From Hymenolepis diminuta (Eukaryota > Platyhelminthes > Cestoda > Cyclophyllidea > Hymenolepididae), in contig CAADRB010000037.1 in assembly GCA_900708905.1 (NCBI GenBank), forward strand, positions 183,188 to 247,187: DNA of 64,000 nt. The letters are read 5' to 3'. The translations under genes were made by a program, and so were the position numbers. Shown piece by piece: positions 38,640-51,153 of the stretch. The first letter of the stretch is position 1, and each line of letters begins with the position of its first letter. Below the pieces are notes generated by a model that worked only from the letters and a program-made list of their open reading frames with translations, had not been told where the DNA came from and made no database searches.

Positions 38640-41600
38640 AATGAGAAAGAAGTCGATAATTGCCTTATGAACTTCAACAAAAAGAAATAGAAAAAGAAAA
38701 GGAGAAGGAAGATTCTAGCAATAGGTTCTCATAAATTCAAACTTGTTTTAAACCATTTAAGTTCTAAAAGTCTAATTGGAATCTTCCAAAGCCTGCACTT
38801 CCGACATTCTAGTAAAAATCTCAATTTTAAGGAAATTCGCTGGCAATAAAAGTATAATTTGCCTGAATGCCATTAATTCTTTCTTCTAATGGACAGATTC
38901 ATTTTTTGCAATTTTCCAAAGTCGTTTAGAAATCGAAATTGACCGATGACCCAATTGGTCAGCGTGCATAATGAGGTCATGGCATGAGCAGCGTATATAA
39001 ACGGAAATAGCAAAAAAGATGCGGGTGACACCAAGAACTATCAACAAATGGACAGCGACGAGACAACCAAAACCTACGATAGATCCCATCTACACCAAAC
39101 ATCGATTTCCTAAGCTTCTTCTACCCTTGATAGAGCTCATACTAGTAAAAAACTATCCTGTTCATCCGCAACACATTCATTTTAGTACTATGCGAATCAA
39201 AGCGCATATAAATATTAAGGATATGAAAGACAAATATCCTAAATAACAATTGCAAATTTGAAGACCTTAAATGACGAAATAAGGAGCACCTTTTAGCTTT
39301 CCCGATCTGCGAAAACTTTTGCTTCCCAAAGTTGTATTATTTATTCCTAAATGCTAGATGCTTGTAATTTCACTGTACCCAAAAGCATGTTTTCGGGAAA
39401 AATTGCAACCGAAATGCATTTTTAAACGTCCACTTTTGTATAAATGAAAAATAAATATAGGAAATACCCCACTAACAATTTGACTCAGAAGTGAAATTTA
39501 TAAAAATAAATCACAAAAAGGCCTAGTATTGGCAAATTTTAGTTAAGCAAAATGTACAAAAGAGAAAACAAGGTATTCTAAGTAATTCATGACAAATAAT
39601 TCAATGTAACATTCTTCTTATTGACGTACCACATTTATTCATACCAAAACTTAAAATCACGAAAATGGTAATGTGATCGCAAACTGCGCTTTTTGCAGCT
39701 TAAGGTCGCTTTACATAAAAAAGAGTCGACATAGAGTGGTATTTAGAATTTAAATAAAATGTTTAGAAGGAATATTTTTTATTTAACGTTATATAGTAAA
39801 TTATTTTATCCGATATATCCTACTACAGATACTGACAAAAACAATAAATTGTTGAATTTATTGAATTATTTTCTCATCTGCTAATCTATAAATCTTATTA
39901 TATTCTTGTATGGTGTCCTAGTACATATGCACTTATACAACGTTGTAACCCCCAGATTATTCTTCACCAAGTGATTCTAATCCAAAGAGAACATGAACTT
40001 TAATTGGTGATAAAAATATAATACACTAAGGCTAAAATGGGAAAATTTTATGTTACATTTTGTTAAAAAAACATGTTCTGATTATGGACAAACTTATATT
40101 CAATTCTGCTTATGGGTTAAAGTTCCGCAAACACTGACTTTTACCATTTCGCACGAATAAAAGGCAAATTCCAATAAAGATAATTATTCATTGTTCAAAA
40201 AAGAAGACAATATTTTTTCTCAAATAATAATTTTCTATAATATCCTTTATTTTCTACCTCTTTAACTTTGTCTATATATAGCCCTTTTAGTCGGACTAAT
40301 TATTTGCATTGAATATTTATAGAACACAGTATACACAACTAATATTGTAAACGTGAGCCTTGTTCTGAGTATCAGTCGATTTGCATTTTATTAGTAATTA
40401 ACTGGGGAAATTCAGATCATTGCATTCAGAACACATTTCCTTTGTCAACTGATCGAGTGTTATTCGTGATAAACACAAATTCGAGGATTGTTCTCCTGTT
40501 ATATCAGTAAAATTTCCCCTAGCTATCATATTTCTTAATATTTTTTGGTTTCGCATCATAAAAATGATCTAATTATTGATAGAAATCCCTTGAATATATA
40601 TGTATATATATCACTGGTGTATCCTTTCAGTTGAATGGAATTCTGTAGATTATAAATGTAGATCTCAATTATGTATGAATTGAACTTATAAATGAAATCA
40701 GTGTACGAAGTTAAAGTTAAAACCTGACGGAAAGGCGAGTTTTTAAAATAATCACATGAATACAATCCCCCAGGTGGGCTTCCACCTCTTAATCTTATTA
40801 CTTATACCGTATACTTGATTTATCCTATACAATTTTGTCCATTTAGCTTTGTGACCGCTGCCACTGTTACTCCTTTCTTCTTGGGTTTGCTTTCACAACC
40901 TACTCAGTAAGGATTTTTATCCTACCAAATGAGAATCCAAATTTAATCTTGCTCATTTTCACATTTACATGCAGGCGAAAGTTTATTTAAAATCTCTGTT
41001 AGTTAAGTGATTTCCGGGTCTGAATTTTGGAAATCACCTATTTATAAAATAAAATTATGTTCATTTTTTATTTTTGCAAATTCAAATTAAAAATGACCGC
41101 ATTCTCCATGGTAGTTATTTTATTGTTTCTAACACATTCTATCCGTAGCAAATCAATAATTAATATTGGTGGTAAAGTATACTGTTAAACTACTCTTAGT
41201 TTGTCCAAAAATCGGACGTAGAGATCAAACTGAGATAAATATTTTAAATTAAATATGTTTTCTTGGAAATCTAGAAAGGATATCCATAACATCTCTTTTT
41301 TTGCTAGCGCTCACACTGCGTTCTAAATCGTCTAGTCTCTTATTTCAACTGTTAGATTCTTGTCCTCTTAATTCTGGAATTGAGAAAAATTTTAAAAATT
41401 TCACTGCGATAAATTATACTATTATCAGATGAATCACAACTAGAATCCTTTGTATCGAGTGTCATCGAAAGCTTTGTCGAGAAAGTCTTCCTACGTTCAC
41501 CGCAGGTGACGTCTGGTAATCCTGCATAATAAAAGACCAACGCGAATGAAAAAATAAAACAATAGTATTTAATTAATGCCGAGTCATAGGCAAAAAATAT

Positions 41601-42111
41601 TATTACTTAATATTATTCATCAGTAATATTACGGAGATGCTTAAATCACATAAGTATGCATCATATTTAAATAGTCTTATAGTCATGCCGTGCATTTCTA
41701 AAAGTAATATAATTTTAAATTTCGAAAAATTAAAAACAAGGAGTGATGTAATCAATGGGATTTTATGCAAAAATTTCTATTCAGGAAATATGGGCCATTG
41801 AAGTAATCAATTCACAAAATACTGCGTTGAATGCACTTGTTTATTTGGGCGTTATCGGTCATATCCAGTTATCTCTATCCTCACATTGTGACTGGTTTCT
41901 ATAGTCATAACTGAAATCTCAGAATGTGAAGAATAACCAGTAATAATTGATCCGAACCTTTACCAAGCTCCATTCACCAGCAATTTACAATTAAATTTAA
42001 AAAATCGACGTTCACGCCGGATCATTTAAATGGTCTACATGCGCATGGAATGGATTTCCATTTAAAAATTTAAATCTAAACTAATTTATCTAAGGTCACA
42101 ATATAAATTTC
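38640..42111. other. Intergenic, no gene seen
   Basis: AT-rich sequence. The only notable item is a short alternating ATATATGTATATATAT tract near 40.60 kb. Open frames (69 and 62 codons on the minus strand, 75 on plus) lack recognisable motifs. Confidence 0.45.
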
Positions 42112-43449
42112 ATGATGCCATTTGAGGGCAAGTGTCCCGTAAATGCGAAATTACAAAAGTCGATTACAGCAAGTCGTTTACAGACGGCAAAAGCCGAATA
42201 TGATATCAAGCTAGAGACGAAGAGGAGGAAACTACAAGAACTATTTGAAAGAGAAAATGCAGAGTATGCGATGACTTATGCGGATTTGCTTCAGCTAAAA
42301 GAAAGAGCTCGTAAAGAAGCCGTAATAGACGAAGCCAACAAACTAAGGAAATCAATCATAACAAAGACTGCGGAGATAGCAAAACGAGAATACACCAGAT
42401 TATTAAATCAAAATAATGAAGAATACCGTCTTTGTAGACCAACAATTTTCAATAAACTTACCAAGGAAGACCAGGAGGCTATAAATGAGTACAAGAAACA
42501 GCAAAAAACCTACGAGAAAAGCCGTGAAGCTGAGTTACTTCAACAGGGCAATAATTTTAGCGCAAACTTATTCACTGCTGACGATGATCGAACACAGAAT
42601 AGGATTAACAATCGAAGGCTGCATCAAATTGAGCTACTTAAGCAGATTTCTGAAAAAGAAAAGGATTGTAAACTAATTAAAAATAAAGAGTCTGAGGAAG
42701 AAAAAAATATGAAAGGAGTTTTGCAAACTGAAACTGATACGCGGAAACAGGAAGAAATTGTAAGAAAACGACAGTTATATGAGGATTTGAAAGCTCAACT
42801 GGAAGAAATGAAACTAAGAAAAAAACAAAATAAAGAGAGAGACGTAGCAATCGAAAAATTATTCAGCCAATATTGGATGCCGATTTCATCTTCGAAAACA
42901 GAGAGAATAGAGGCAAAAGACTTAAAAAACCAGCTGAAGTCATTCTTGGAATATCAGTACCAAATACGTGATCATCAAAATCGCCAACAGTTTGAAATTG
43001 ACAGGATAGTTTTCGAGATGGCTGAAAAACTTCGCATTGAACGAAATGAACGTGAGAAGGCGCGCAGATGTTATTTGCGGAAATTAGAAACAGAAAACAA
43101 TGAGTCAAATAGACAGGCAGCTTTTGAGGTGTTAGCTCGTCAAGTCCAAGAAGCTCAAAAGAGTAAAGAGGAAGCTAGGGAGTTAGCCGAAATCCAGCAG
43201 CAACACAACGAGTTAGAGAAGCAAATTAAATCTGTCGAAGAAGCAAAACGGACGGAATTAAGAATGAATTTGGAAAAGCAAATGGAAGAATTACGCCTTA
43301 GAAAAGAGTACGAAGAAATGGAGAAAAAGATGGAAGAAGGCAATAAAAAAGAATCTTTCAAGAAATATTGCAAATGCTCTTGTGAAAACATAAACTTGAA
43401 TGCCTACAACCTCCACCCTTGGAGAAAGGCCATTTTAAAGAAAATGTAG
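42112..43449 (+). CDS. CFAP53: CFAP53-like (CCDC11) coiled-coil ciliary protein, intronless
   Basis: A single uninterrupted 445-codon frame that is almost entirely charged coiled coil (Lys/Glu/Arg/Gln-rich heptads), in the trichohyalin-plectin-homology style. Two blocks resemble CFAP53: KRRKLQELFERENAEY (residues about 38-53) against the vertebrate RRNKLRELLALEENEY type, and the C-terminal HPWRKA against HPMRKA. CFAP53 lines axonemal doublet microtubules and supports ciliary beating, which would fit flame cells and sperm. The human protein is about 514 residues and its N-terminal part is not matched here, so an upstream exon could exist. Absence of introns in a 1.3-kb coding region is unusual among the genes in this window. 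MNS1 or another coiled-coil ciliary protein is the main alternative. Confidence 0.7.
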   Translation: MMPFEGKCPVNAKLQKSITASRLQTAKAEYDIKLETKRRKLQELFERENAEYAMTYADLLQLKERARKEAVIDEANKLRKSIITKTAEIAKREYTRLLNQNNEEYRLCRPTIFNKLTKEDQEAINEYKKQQKTYEKSREAELLQQGNNFSANLFTADDDRTQNRINNRRLHQIELLKQISEKEKDCKLIKNKESEEEKNMKGVLQTETDTRKQEEIVRKRQLYEDLKAQLEEMKLRKKQNKERDVAIEKLFSQYWMPISSSKTERIEAKDLKNQLKSFLEYQYQIRDHQNRQQFEIDRIVFEMAEKLRIERNEREKARRCYLRKLETENNESNRQAAFEVLARQVQEAQKSKEEARELAEIQQQHNELEKQIKSVEEAKRTELRMNLEKQMEELRLRKEYEEMEKKMEEGNKKESFKKYCKCSCENINLNAYNLHPWRKAILKKM

Positions 43450-43904
43450 GGAGATAGCGATGTCGAAATATATACTGAAAGACTTCATTTAATATGCATC
43501 TTCATTTTCTGTTGGTCTGTTTAGCTTGTGGCACCATAGCCGTAGTAAAATTCACCCACTTTGGAAAGAAGCCGCCTGTAAGTAACTAACTAGACATAAC
43601 CTTTGAATGTAAAATCACGTCAATGGTAAAATGAAGAGAGATCATTAGTACAAAGCTGTGCAAAACGGTAGTCATAGCAATTAGGGTCACGTCAGACTTA
43701 TAATACGGTAAAAGTTAAAAGAAATAAAGCCTCAGATTTTAAAAAGTAAACGATTTCTGAATCATTTAGTTTAATCGGAAACCCCTTAGATAGGACCCTA
43801 TCAACAGTTAGTTTGGACTACTATTTACGAATTTATCCTCTCTTATTTTGTGTTTAAAAATATCTTCACTTTCTTTTTTTTGGCATTAGTTAAATATGCA
43901 TCGG

Positions 43905-44160
43905 ATACCGGCCTTACCCAAGTGACTCATAAAAGTTATCTTTGTTTTCCACACAATAACAACACATGTGGGTCAGTTGCCGGCTCCTGCACGTCCTGCT
44001 CATCTACTCTCCTCCTTAGCACGCTCTCCTCTCTATCTCCCTCTCTGTCACCCATTTCAAACTTCTTGTGGTTACCTTGAGTACATTTTTGACCTAATCA
44101 ACTCCTGGTGCTCTGCTTTACAATTGCTTTTGGCTCTTACTCAAACAGCTACGAATTAGG
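43905..44160 (+). repeat. LTR-like dispersed repeat, subfamily B (diverged)
   Basis: Shares AAGTGACTCATAAAAGTTAT, GCCGGCTCC, a CT-rich run, then TTTCAAACTTCTTGTGGTTA and CTCAAACAGCTAC with the copies at 50.4-50.8 and 53.0-53.5 kb. Boundaries approximate. Confidence 0.5.
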
Positions 44161-45459
44161 GGCTGTTACTGCTGTTGTAATTTATTAGCTGTGAACTGTT
44201 AGCTATTATCTTTGCTCCAACATTATTTATCCGTGTTGTGTACAACGCTATCAAGGCTGTCCAAAAGAATCTCGCGGGCACTAGAACATTGCACACGTGC
44301 TACTGATGGCTTATCGAGCAAGCGCGGGTCTGTGTGCAGAGACCTTTCAGACAATCAGCAATGTTCATACACTATAGCATTAATTATCCTCATAATTACT
44401 AGGAGTTTTCAGTAAACTCTCTCCGCACCATACTCTTTGTGTTTTCGCTACTTTGGACGTAGCCTAGCTAATTTTGAGGGCAATATATACAAGAGGACCC
44501 TGTTCGAGGCTTATTGTACTTGTCGACAGCTAGTTGGACATCTGAGTGGATTACTAAGATTTATTCAAGGGTCTATTTAAGCAATTTCCACTATGGAAAT
44601 TGTTACAAGATGGTATTGGTTTTTTTCATTACATTGGGGCCGATTAAGATGGGCATCCAAATTGTCAGATAACCTGGAAAATCGTAAAGTAGAGAAGTTG
44701 TCCATTTCATTTACAAATAATACGACATAATTAAGAAATGTCTTTTTCATCCACTAGAATCCGTCGTAAAACCTATTTCAGAGGAATGGTCTGGGTCCAA
44801 TATTTCAAAGCGAACGTGAACTTTAGGAAAATTAGTTCATTGATTGACTTTTTGAGTGCATTACTATTAAATACTATGGCAATGTTGAATATTATTACAT
44901 ATAAGAAATAATATTCTTCCCAAAATTATTCTTATATGCAAGATTCTCCATTTTCCACCTTTTGATTTCTGCTTCTCATAATTCGAACGAATATATCTAC
45001 ATTACGGTTGTAAATGGTGCATAAGACCATTCGATCTATCGAAATGAAAACGTGCGTCTTATTTTGACATGCTGGTTTGGGTCGTTCTGTACTGCGGTGT
45101 TGTGGGGTCGTGTTTGTAACTAGTGCAATGTCTTAGAGATTCTAAGAGTCGATTACGGTATCCTACAGAGAAGGACAGATTACATCAACTATAATATAAC
45201 TTATGACACTTAATTTAATTACCTCGCTCAAAATTATTTTGTCATCAAGATAAATTTGTTTTCTGAATTTAGTTCTTTTATTGCTTCGCTGTTGCACGTT
45301 TGGCGTTTGTTTACTTATGGATCAAGATCCTATCATGGTTAATAAATTATAGTGGTACAAAATGTTAGAACTAAGATTTCGATAAATGCAATTACAAAGC
45401 GCTATTTATAAGAAAATTACATTTTCTTCAAAAAGCAGTATTCTTTATTTTCTAGCTTT

Positions 45460-45677
45460 GTGTGTCACTGGCGCATTGGTCTTCGTACTCGCCCGTCATG
45501 GCAAAGGTTCCAGGTTAGATTTCCGTAGACGCCCACTCAATGAGCGAGATGGCCAACCACAGTGATTTTGTCCAGCTAACGTAGAGGGCAATAGAATTCG
45601 AATCTACCACCGGAAAGGCTCTATGATCCCCCCCCCCCTCTACCTAAAATGAGCGTTGGAAAGTTGTGTGCTAAATG
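45460..45677 (+). repeat. tRNA-derived SINE-like element
   Basis: CACTGGCGCATTGGTCTTCG resembles an A box and CAAAGGTTCCAGGTTAGA a decayed B box. The body and GAGCGTTGGAAAG end parallel the element at 14.0-14.2 kb. Confidence 0.5.
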
Positions 45678-46644
45678 GACTTATGAATTATTGCTAGCAT
45701 TTTTCACCCCTTAATTCCTTTTTATTTGAACGAATTCATTTACATTATTGTAATAACGTTAGGTCTATCAGGGCAATATCGATCAAATATTTGGAATGAG
45801 TCAAGTCACTCATATCGCCAAATCAGTTCAGAGGTGGCTGGCGGGCCATCCCAATTTATTAATATGTAAATTAGGTTCATATACGAAACATTTATTCGTT
45901 GGACGTCAATCATGTCTAGTTGTTGGTGTCTCGGCAGGATAATCAGCACTTGTTTAGGTATCTATGTGCAAACACGCAAACGCATAGTGGGAACGTCTGT
46001 GGACACTATAGTGGAGATCTTATCGCCATCCAATCATTTCTTATCGCTAGGTGTTGATAGACACCTGCTGGCTATAGCAATTATGCCTGTAAATATCGCA
46101 TAATATAAATCTAACACGAAACATGTTTCCTGTTCTCAAGTTGTGGATTCTGTCGGGTTGTATTTATAAAGAGTGCAATTACCTAGATAATATACGATTC
46201 AGTAAAGTTACCTTTAGGGAACTAATTAATTTAGTGAAATAAAGTTTATTTATTAATCCCCAAAATGATACCAACATTTTTCCATTAATTGTAAGAAAAA
46301 GGTTTTATGTGTTCGAATATATCATTGTGGAATGATTTAAAACTGATTTAAATACTGTCTATGTGCCAAAAAACCGATTTTTGGAATTGAATTAATTAGT
46401 TTGGTTTAGTGGAAGCAGCATTCTAGTAAAGGCAGGTAGTTAAAAGAATTAACCTCTTAATAAACTATGGGGTATTTTAGATTTTATATAGAAAATTCAT
46501 TATTTGTATGGTTTTATGTGATGTAAATTGATAAAGTATTTCTTTAATTAGTTTAAAACCTTTAACCGATCAAATTACCATCATCTAATACCGCCTTTAC
46601 CAAAATTCCTCTGAACTCAGCTGATTATTCTGTTGTGTTGCATT

Positions 46645-49139
46645 ATGACAGATGAATCCGTTGGTGTGATAAAAGTTAAATTTGGAAAAACATTGCATGA
46701 ATTGAATGGCTTCACAAAGTCCTCTCTTGTAAAAGATGTAAAGGAGAAACTGTACGAGCTAACTAATGTCCCACCTAAGAATCAGAAACTACTGGGATTA
46801 ACGGTTGAAAAAGGTAATCAAATTTTTCCTCCTTCATGATTAATTAAATAGGTCAAGTGCTCTCCGACGAACTTCCCCTGAGATTTGTTATTTTAAAATC
46901 GAATACGAAATGGATGCTGATGGGAAGTACTGATGAGGAGAGAGTGAGCAATTTAATATTCTAATATTGTTTCAGCAAAGAGTTATTGAAATTACTGCGG
47001 TTGATCCTCCGGATATTATTGATGATTATGATTTCACAGAAGAGGATTTAGAAGTGTTCAAGCGTCCTGAAAATTTAGATAAGCTTGAGAAACGTTGTAA
47101 ATCCTACAAGTTCGTTAAAATAGCCGAATTCAGACCAGGAAAACGGCTACTTGTTCTAGACATTGATTATACTATTTTTGGTTTGTTGATCGGCGAATTT
47201 TGTGAAGTATTTTTTATTAGATCATTTAACTCCTGCCGAATCTGTACAGCACTTGATGCGACCTTACCTTATCCAGTTTTTAACGAGATCTTATGAGTGT
47301 TACGATATTGCTATTTGGTCGGCCACTAGTATGACGTGGATTTTAGCAAAAACTAGCCAGATGAACTTGATCTCCCAGACAATTGTCAATCGAGTTCGGC
47401 AGCGGCATTTGAACAACATTGATGATGAAAACCCGGATGATGTACGCAATCTCGGAGCTGATCTTGACGATTCCGATCGACCTTTCAAAATCTGCCTTCT
47501 TGTTGACTCCGGTGCAATGATAAGTGTCAATCTTCCTGATCACGGCGTTAAGAGTGTAAGTTGGAATAAAAGGCAAATTTTTGTATTTTAAAACCGCTCG
47601 AATTATCTTTTCTATTTCTTTAGGTTAAACCGTTAGCCGTAATCTGGCGAAAGTTTCCCCAGTTTGGACCACAGAATACCATCATGTTTGACGATGTCCG
47701 CCGTAATTTCGCCATGAACCCGGGCTCAGGACTTCGGGTGGGTTATTTTTACATATTCAAATTGGGGTTGTATGGACACAGTTCCTTCGTTAATTGGCTA
47801 GTTTGTAACTGATTACAAATATAAGATTTCCGGTAAGAATGCTATTTCGGCAAAGTTGCCAACAGGAGTCTTCGTTGTTAAATATTCCCTACATAGCTTA
47901 TACACGCCGTTATTATTTAATTGCGCGGTTTCCTTCTTTTTACTTGATACTGTTGGAATTTCGGTTTATATTTGAAGCCACTAAAAGTTTTCTTGCTCCG
48001 CACGCGAATTATGTCAGTCAGTTTCCGCTTTACTTATTGTTCACTTTTGTGACTACTCCATTTCAATTCTTAGAAGGTGTTCTAATGAAATTTGAAGCTT
48101 TAAATTGGCGAATATTTGTATTCTCCACTGTAGAATTAATTTTACTCTTGGCACCTCTTGAACTTCCTGACACATACGATAGTTAATTTTGCTTTTCCAC
48201 ACTCTTATCAATGTCGATCATAATTCTCTTCACTTATCACATTTTGATTATGGATTCAGTACTTTGTCGAGATTTTCCTTAAAAGTGTGGTTTCTTCATT
48301 TTAAATTTGGGATTTGAATCCTGAATGAAAACTTATATGAGCTTATTGATAATTTGTTTAACCTGAGAAATTTATTGAGAAATTTCAAATCATCATTTTT
48401 TATAGGAATCAAGAACAGAGATCCTTCTTAGTTTATTCGTTGTGAAATTTTGCTTCTATTTGTTTTTTATCGAAAGGCAAGTATATTTGAGCCTAATTAC
48501 GCGCTGAATAATGATTGCCTTTCGTTCGTATTTTGCTTCGTCTCTCTGAGATCAGATTGTTTTCTGGTGTATTCATAGTTAGTTGCCTAAACCTTCCGCC
48601 TAAGGGTTATCAAATTTTGTATTATTATTCTTACGGAGTTCTTCTAAAAGTGCAAAATGGAAAAGTTCAAACGGGAATACTCGTTTGGCAATTAGTACGG
48701 ATGGATAGAGATGTCACTACACAGACAAAGAAAGATGGCGGGGTTTGATCGAATTCTAGTTAATTGTACTGGTGCGCTGGTTATTTGATGATTCAGAATG
48801 GCTTTTGCACTTCCTTTTGTCTTTTTTTGCGATTGGGTGTACGGATTTGGAAAGAATTTAGTGAGTCTTTCATCTCTCTAGATTCACTCTTATCGGGATG
48901 CAAATGTGAATTTTGCAGAGGACCGGGAGTTGAAGCATTTGGCAGACTATCTGGAGTTGATTGCTAAGCGCGAACCCGATTTTCAGCGGCTGAATCACGA
49001 TAAATGGAGTCAGTATTTAGAGAAACACAGACGCCACCTTTCAGCCAATCAGAAACGCACGTCTTCTGATGAGGCAACCGAGGAAAATTGCAGTGAGAGC
49101 AATAACAATGCCGACCAGAAACGTCCCTCTCTTTCCTAG
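46645..49139 (+). CDS. UBLCP1: Ubiquitin-like domain-containing CTD phosphatase 1
   Basis: Nuclear Ser/Thr phosphatase of the FCP/SCP class; in animals it binds the proteasome through its ubiquitin-like domain and dephosphorylates proteasome subunits. Exons: 46645-46813, 46852-46943, 46976-47180, 47221-47555, 47624-47737, 48882-49139; 390 codons against 318 in human. The ubiquitin-like fold is at about residues 1-85 ([13 protein letters not shown]). The catalytic DxDxT is [10 protein letters not shown] (Asp149 and Asp151). [15 protein letters not shown] and [12 protein letters not shown] follow in family order, and the C-terminal part matches [12 protein letters not shown]. Introns of 38, 32 and 40 nt are very short. 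The extra length is an acidic insert of about 30 residues ([15 protein letters not shown]) before LLVDSG, plus a Ser-rich tail. A splice-acceptor-like CTCAG lies about 25 nt before the start. Confidence 0.94.
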
Positions 49140-49229
49140 GCGTAAGGCGCTCCCGGTTTCTATCTTTATCTCTTGTGACATCCATTTTCTCCATTTCCCC
49201 TCCAGCTTTGGACCCTTTTTTTTTAAGCC

Positions 49230-49235
49230 AATAAA
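49230..49235 (+). terminator. Poly(A) signal of UBLCP1
   Basis: AATAAA about 90 nt after the UBLCP1 stop, following a T-rich run. Confidence 0.55.
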
Positions 49236-51153
49236 ATAACAGTTTGTCAGTTTGCTTAACCGATCTTTTCTTAGAAATAGCCTGGTACGTGTCATGTCGC
49301 AGATTAAATGGTATCAAAGTAGAGTTTTTTTGGAGTCGCAATTGCATGACATTACCTGTCACTAAGGCTTCACTATCTCTCATGACATGTTAAGTGTAGA
49401 TACGGAGTTGCTTGCTAAATGATTGAGAAGTTAAAGGTTTTAGTTAAAAGAAGCGCTCTCGTCAGTGGCTGAGGCTGATAATCGGTAACTGAGACAAAGT
49501 AATGAACGAAGCTCAATGAGCTACAGTGGCCAAATGGATCAAATTTTCTGTCAATCCTTTTTCCCATGTGTGGTCACCGAATGCTTGCTATCTTACTTTT
49601 CCTGATCCCCTGTTGAGAACACACACGTGGCTTCAAGCTCCCTACCCTCATGCCCATCACATGCTCACTGATCGAGGACAACGAGGACTTTGGGCACCCT
49701 ATCGAGTCTGGAACAAGCCATATATAAAAAACCCTTGTAGTTGCATTCATACCACAGACTATTCACAACTAATTGTTAGCTTTCTCACTCCCCTCCTCTG
49801 CAACCTCTGAATTCAACGGCTTCATTGATCACCTCCTCTTTTGACCAGTCTACTCCCTGCTTTCAAATTTGTTATCAATAAAACTATTGATCGAAACCGC
49901 CATCTCATCGGTCCTGTTGTTGCAGGGAAGATTAGTAGAAGACAGAATGTACAGCCTGAAGATTAGCCAGGGAGAAACACGATACTTAGCTGCTAGTACA
50001 AACCTTCAACACGTTATCCTGTATAATTAATGATGGAAAAAGCAAATTACGCAGACCTGAAGTCTCTTTTCTGTTAGAAAGGATCGATTGGCGAAGAGCA
50101 GCCACTTCTGGTGAAGGCGAAGTGGAACGAGAAAATCAAACTATCCCGTCAAAATTGTAAAAGACCGTCTATGGAAACATCTTGATTCAATTTTTTTAAC
50201 TAAAATTGATTATTTTTGGACGTCATTGCAGTTGTGTAAGCGGCAAACTGCAAAATTCATCAACTGCCTATTGTTGTTCAATGTGAAAGCATTCCCATTT
50301 CTAAAACAAACAAGTTTAGTGCTTACTTTATCATGTAGCAACTATTTTTGGGGCTAATGAGAACCGAGGTCACAAATTTAGGAGTTATCAAATTGTTGGA
50401 GGTGATGAACCAGATCTTGATGGTAGAAGCTAAGACTCTAACTAACATCCAACAACCGTTATAGAGCAGAACACGGAGATGACTAGACCAAAATGTATTG
50501 ACAAAACCACAATGAGGATTCAAGCGAGTGAGAGAGGGAAGCTTCGGAGCCGGTAGATGACAAGCGCGTGTACACGAGTGGAACTAAAAAGACAGTTTAT
50601 ATGACTCACTTGCGTAGGACCGCGCGTGAGAACATGAGCACAGATGTACTTTTAAGTGAAACGAGGCCGTTCTAGAGAGGCGGGAACCGATAAACGCATT
50701 TAGACATGACGGGAGTGTTGTACCATATGTAAGTGAGGACGTCACTGCGGCGACATGGCCGCAAATCGAAGTATTGTCATAGAGAATGCGAATAGAGGGC
50801 AACTTCGGAAAATGCATAGTCACCCTTCAATCATGACCGAAAGTGGATTTTTTGCATTTATACCATGGAAGCAGTTTCATCCCAAATACTGTCGTACCAT
50901 TCCAATAATGTGATTTTCGTCTACAGGACGCGCAATTTAACATTTTTGCTACTCCATCATGTGATGTCTGAATTTGGATTTACTTGTTTAACACGAAAAG
51001 GCAATAGCCTGACTATTGGAGCAAAGGGTCTGAAAATGTGTCAAAAATGATGCATTGTATTTAATCCAGAATTTGATTAGAGGGCGATGTGAAAAATTCT
51101 TATGTACATCAAGATGAAATATATTGCGTTTTTTTGTTCAAGACAGAGGTTTA
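49236..51153. other. Intergenic region between UBLCP1 and Twinkle
   Basis: No gene seen. It includes a TATA-like stretch near 49.72 kb (CATATATAAAAAAC) with CT-rich flanks that may be a decayed LTR-like repeat, and a clearer copy at 50.4-50.8 kb. Confidence 0.45.
50405..50845 (-). repeat. LTR-like dispersed repeat, subfamily B
   Basis: The minus strand reads GTGAGTCATATAAACTGTC (TATA-like), CTCTCTCACTCGCTTGAATC, CTCATTGTGGTTTTGTCAAT, then a GCTTCTACCATCAAGATCTG end. It aligns with 37374-37800, and its right-end block matches all other copies. Confidence 0.65.

Larger units (their letters stand above)
43450..46644. other. Intergenic region with two repeats
   Basis: No gene seen. It contains AATAAA at 43723-43728 (a possible poly(A) signal for the upstream coiled-coil gene), an LTR-like repeat at 43.9-44.2 kb and a SINE-like element at 45.46-45.68 kb that includes an 11-base C run. 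Confidence 0.5.

Noticed and set aside
47839..48186. 115-codon hydrophobic frame inside UBLCP1
   Set aside because: It lies in the long UBLCP1 intron, has no start context or family match, and UBLCP1 reads correctly only if this stretch is spliced out.
48964..49383. 139-codon minus-strand frame
   Set aside because: Antisense to the last UBLCP1 exon and its 3' UTR; a shadow of the conserved coding frame.
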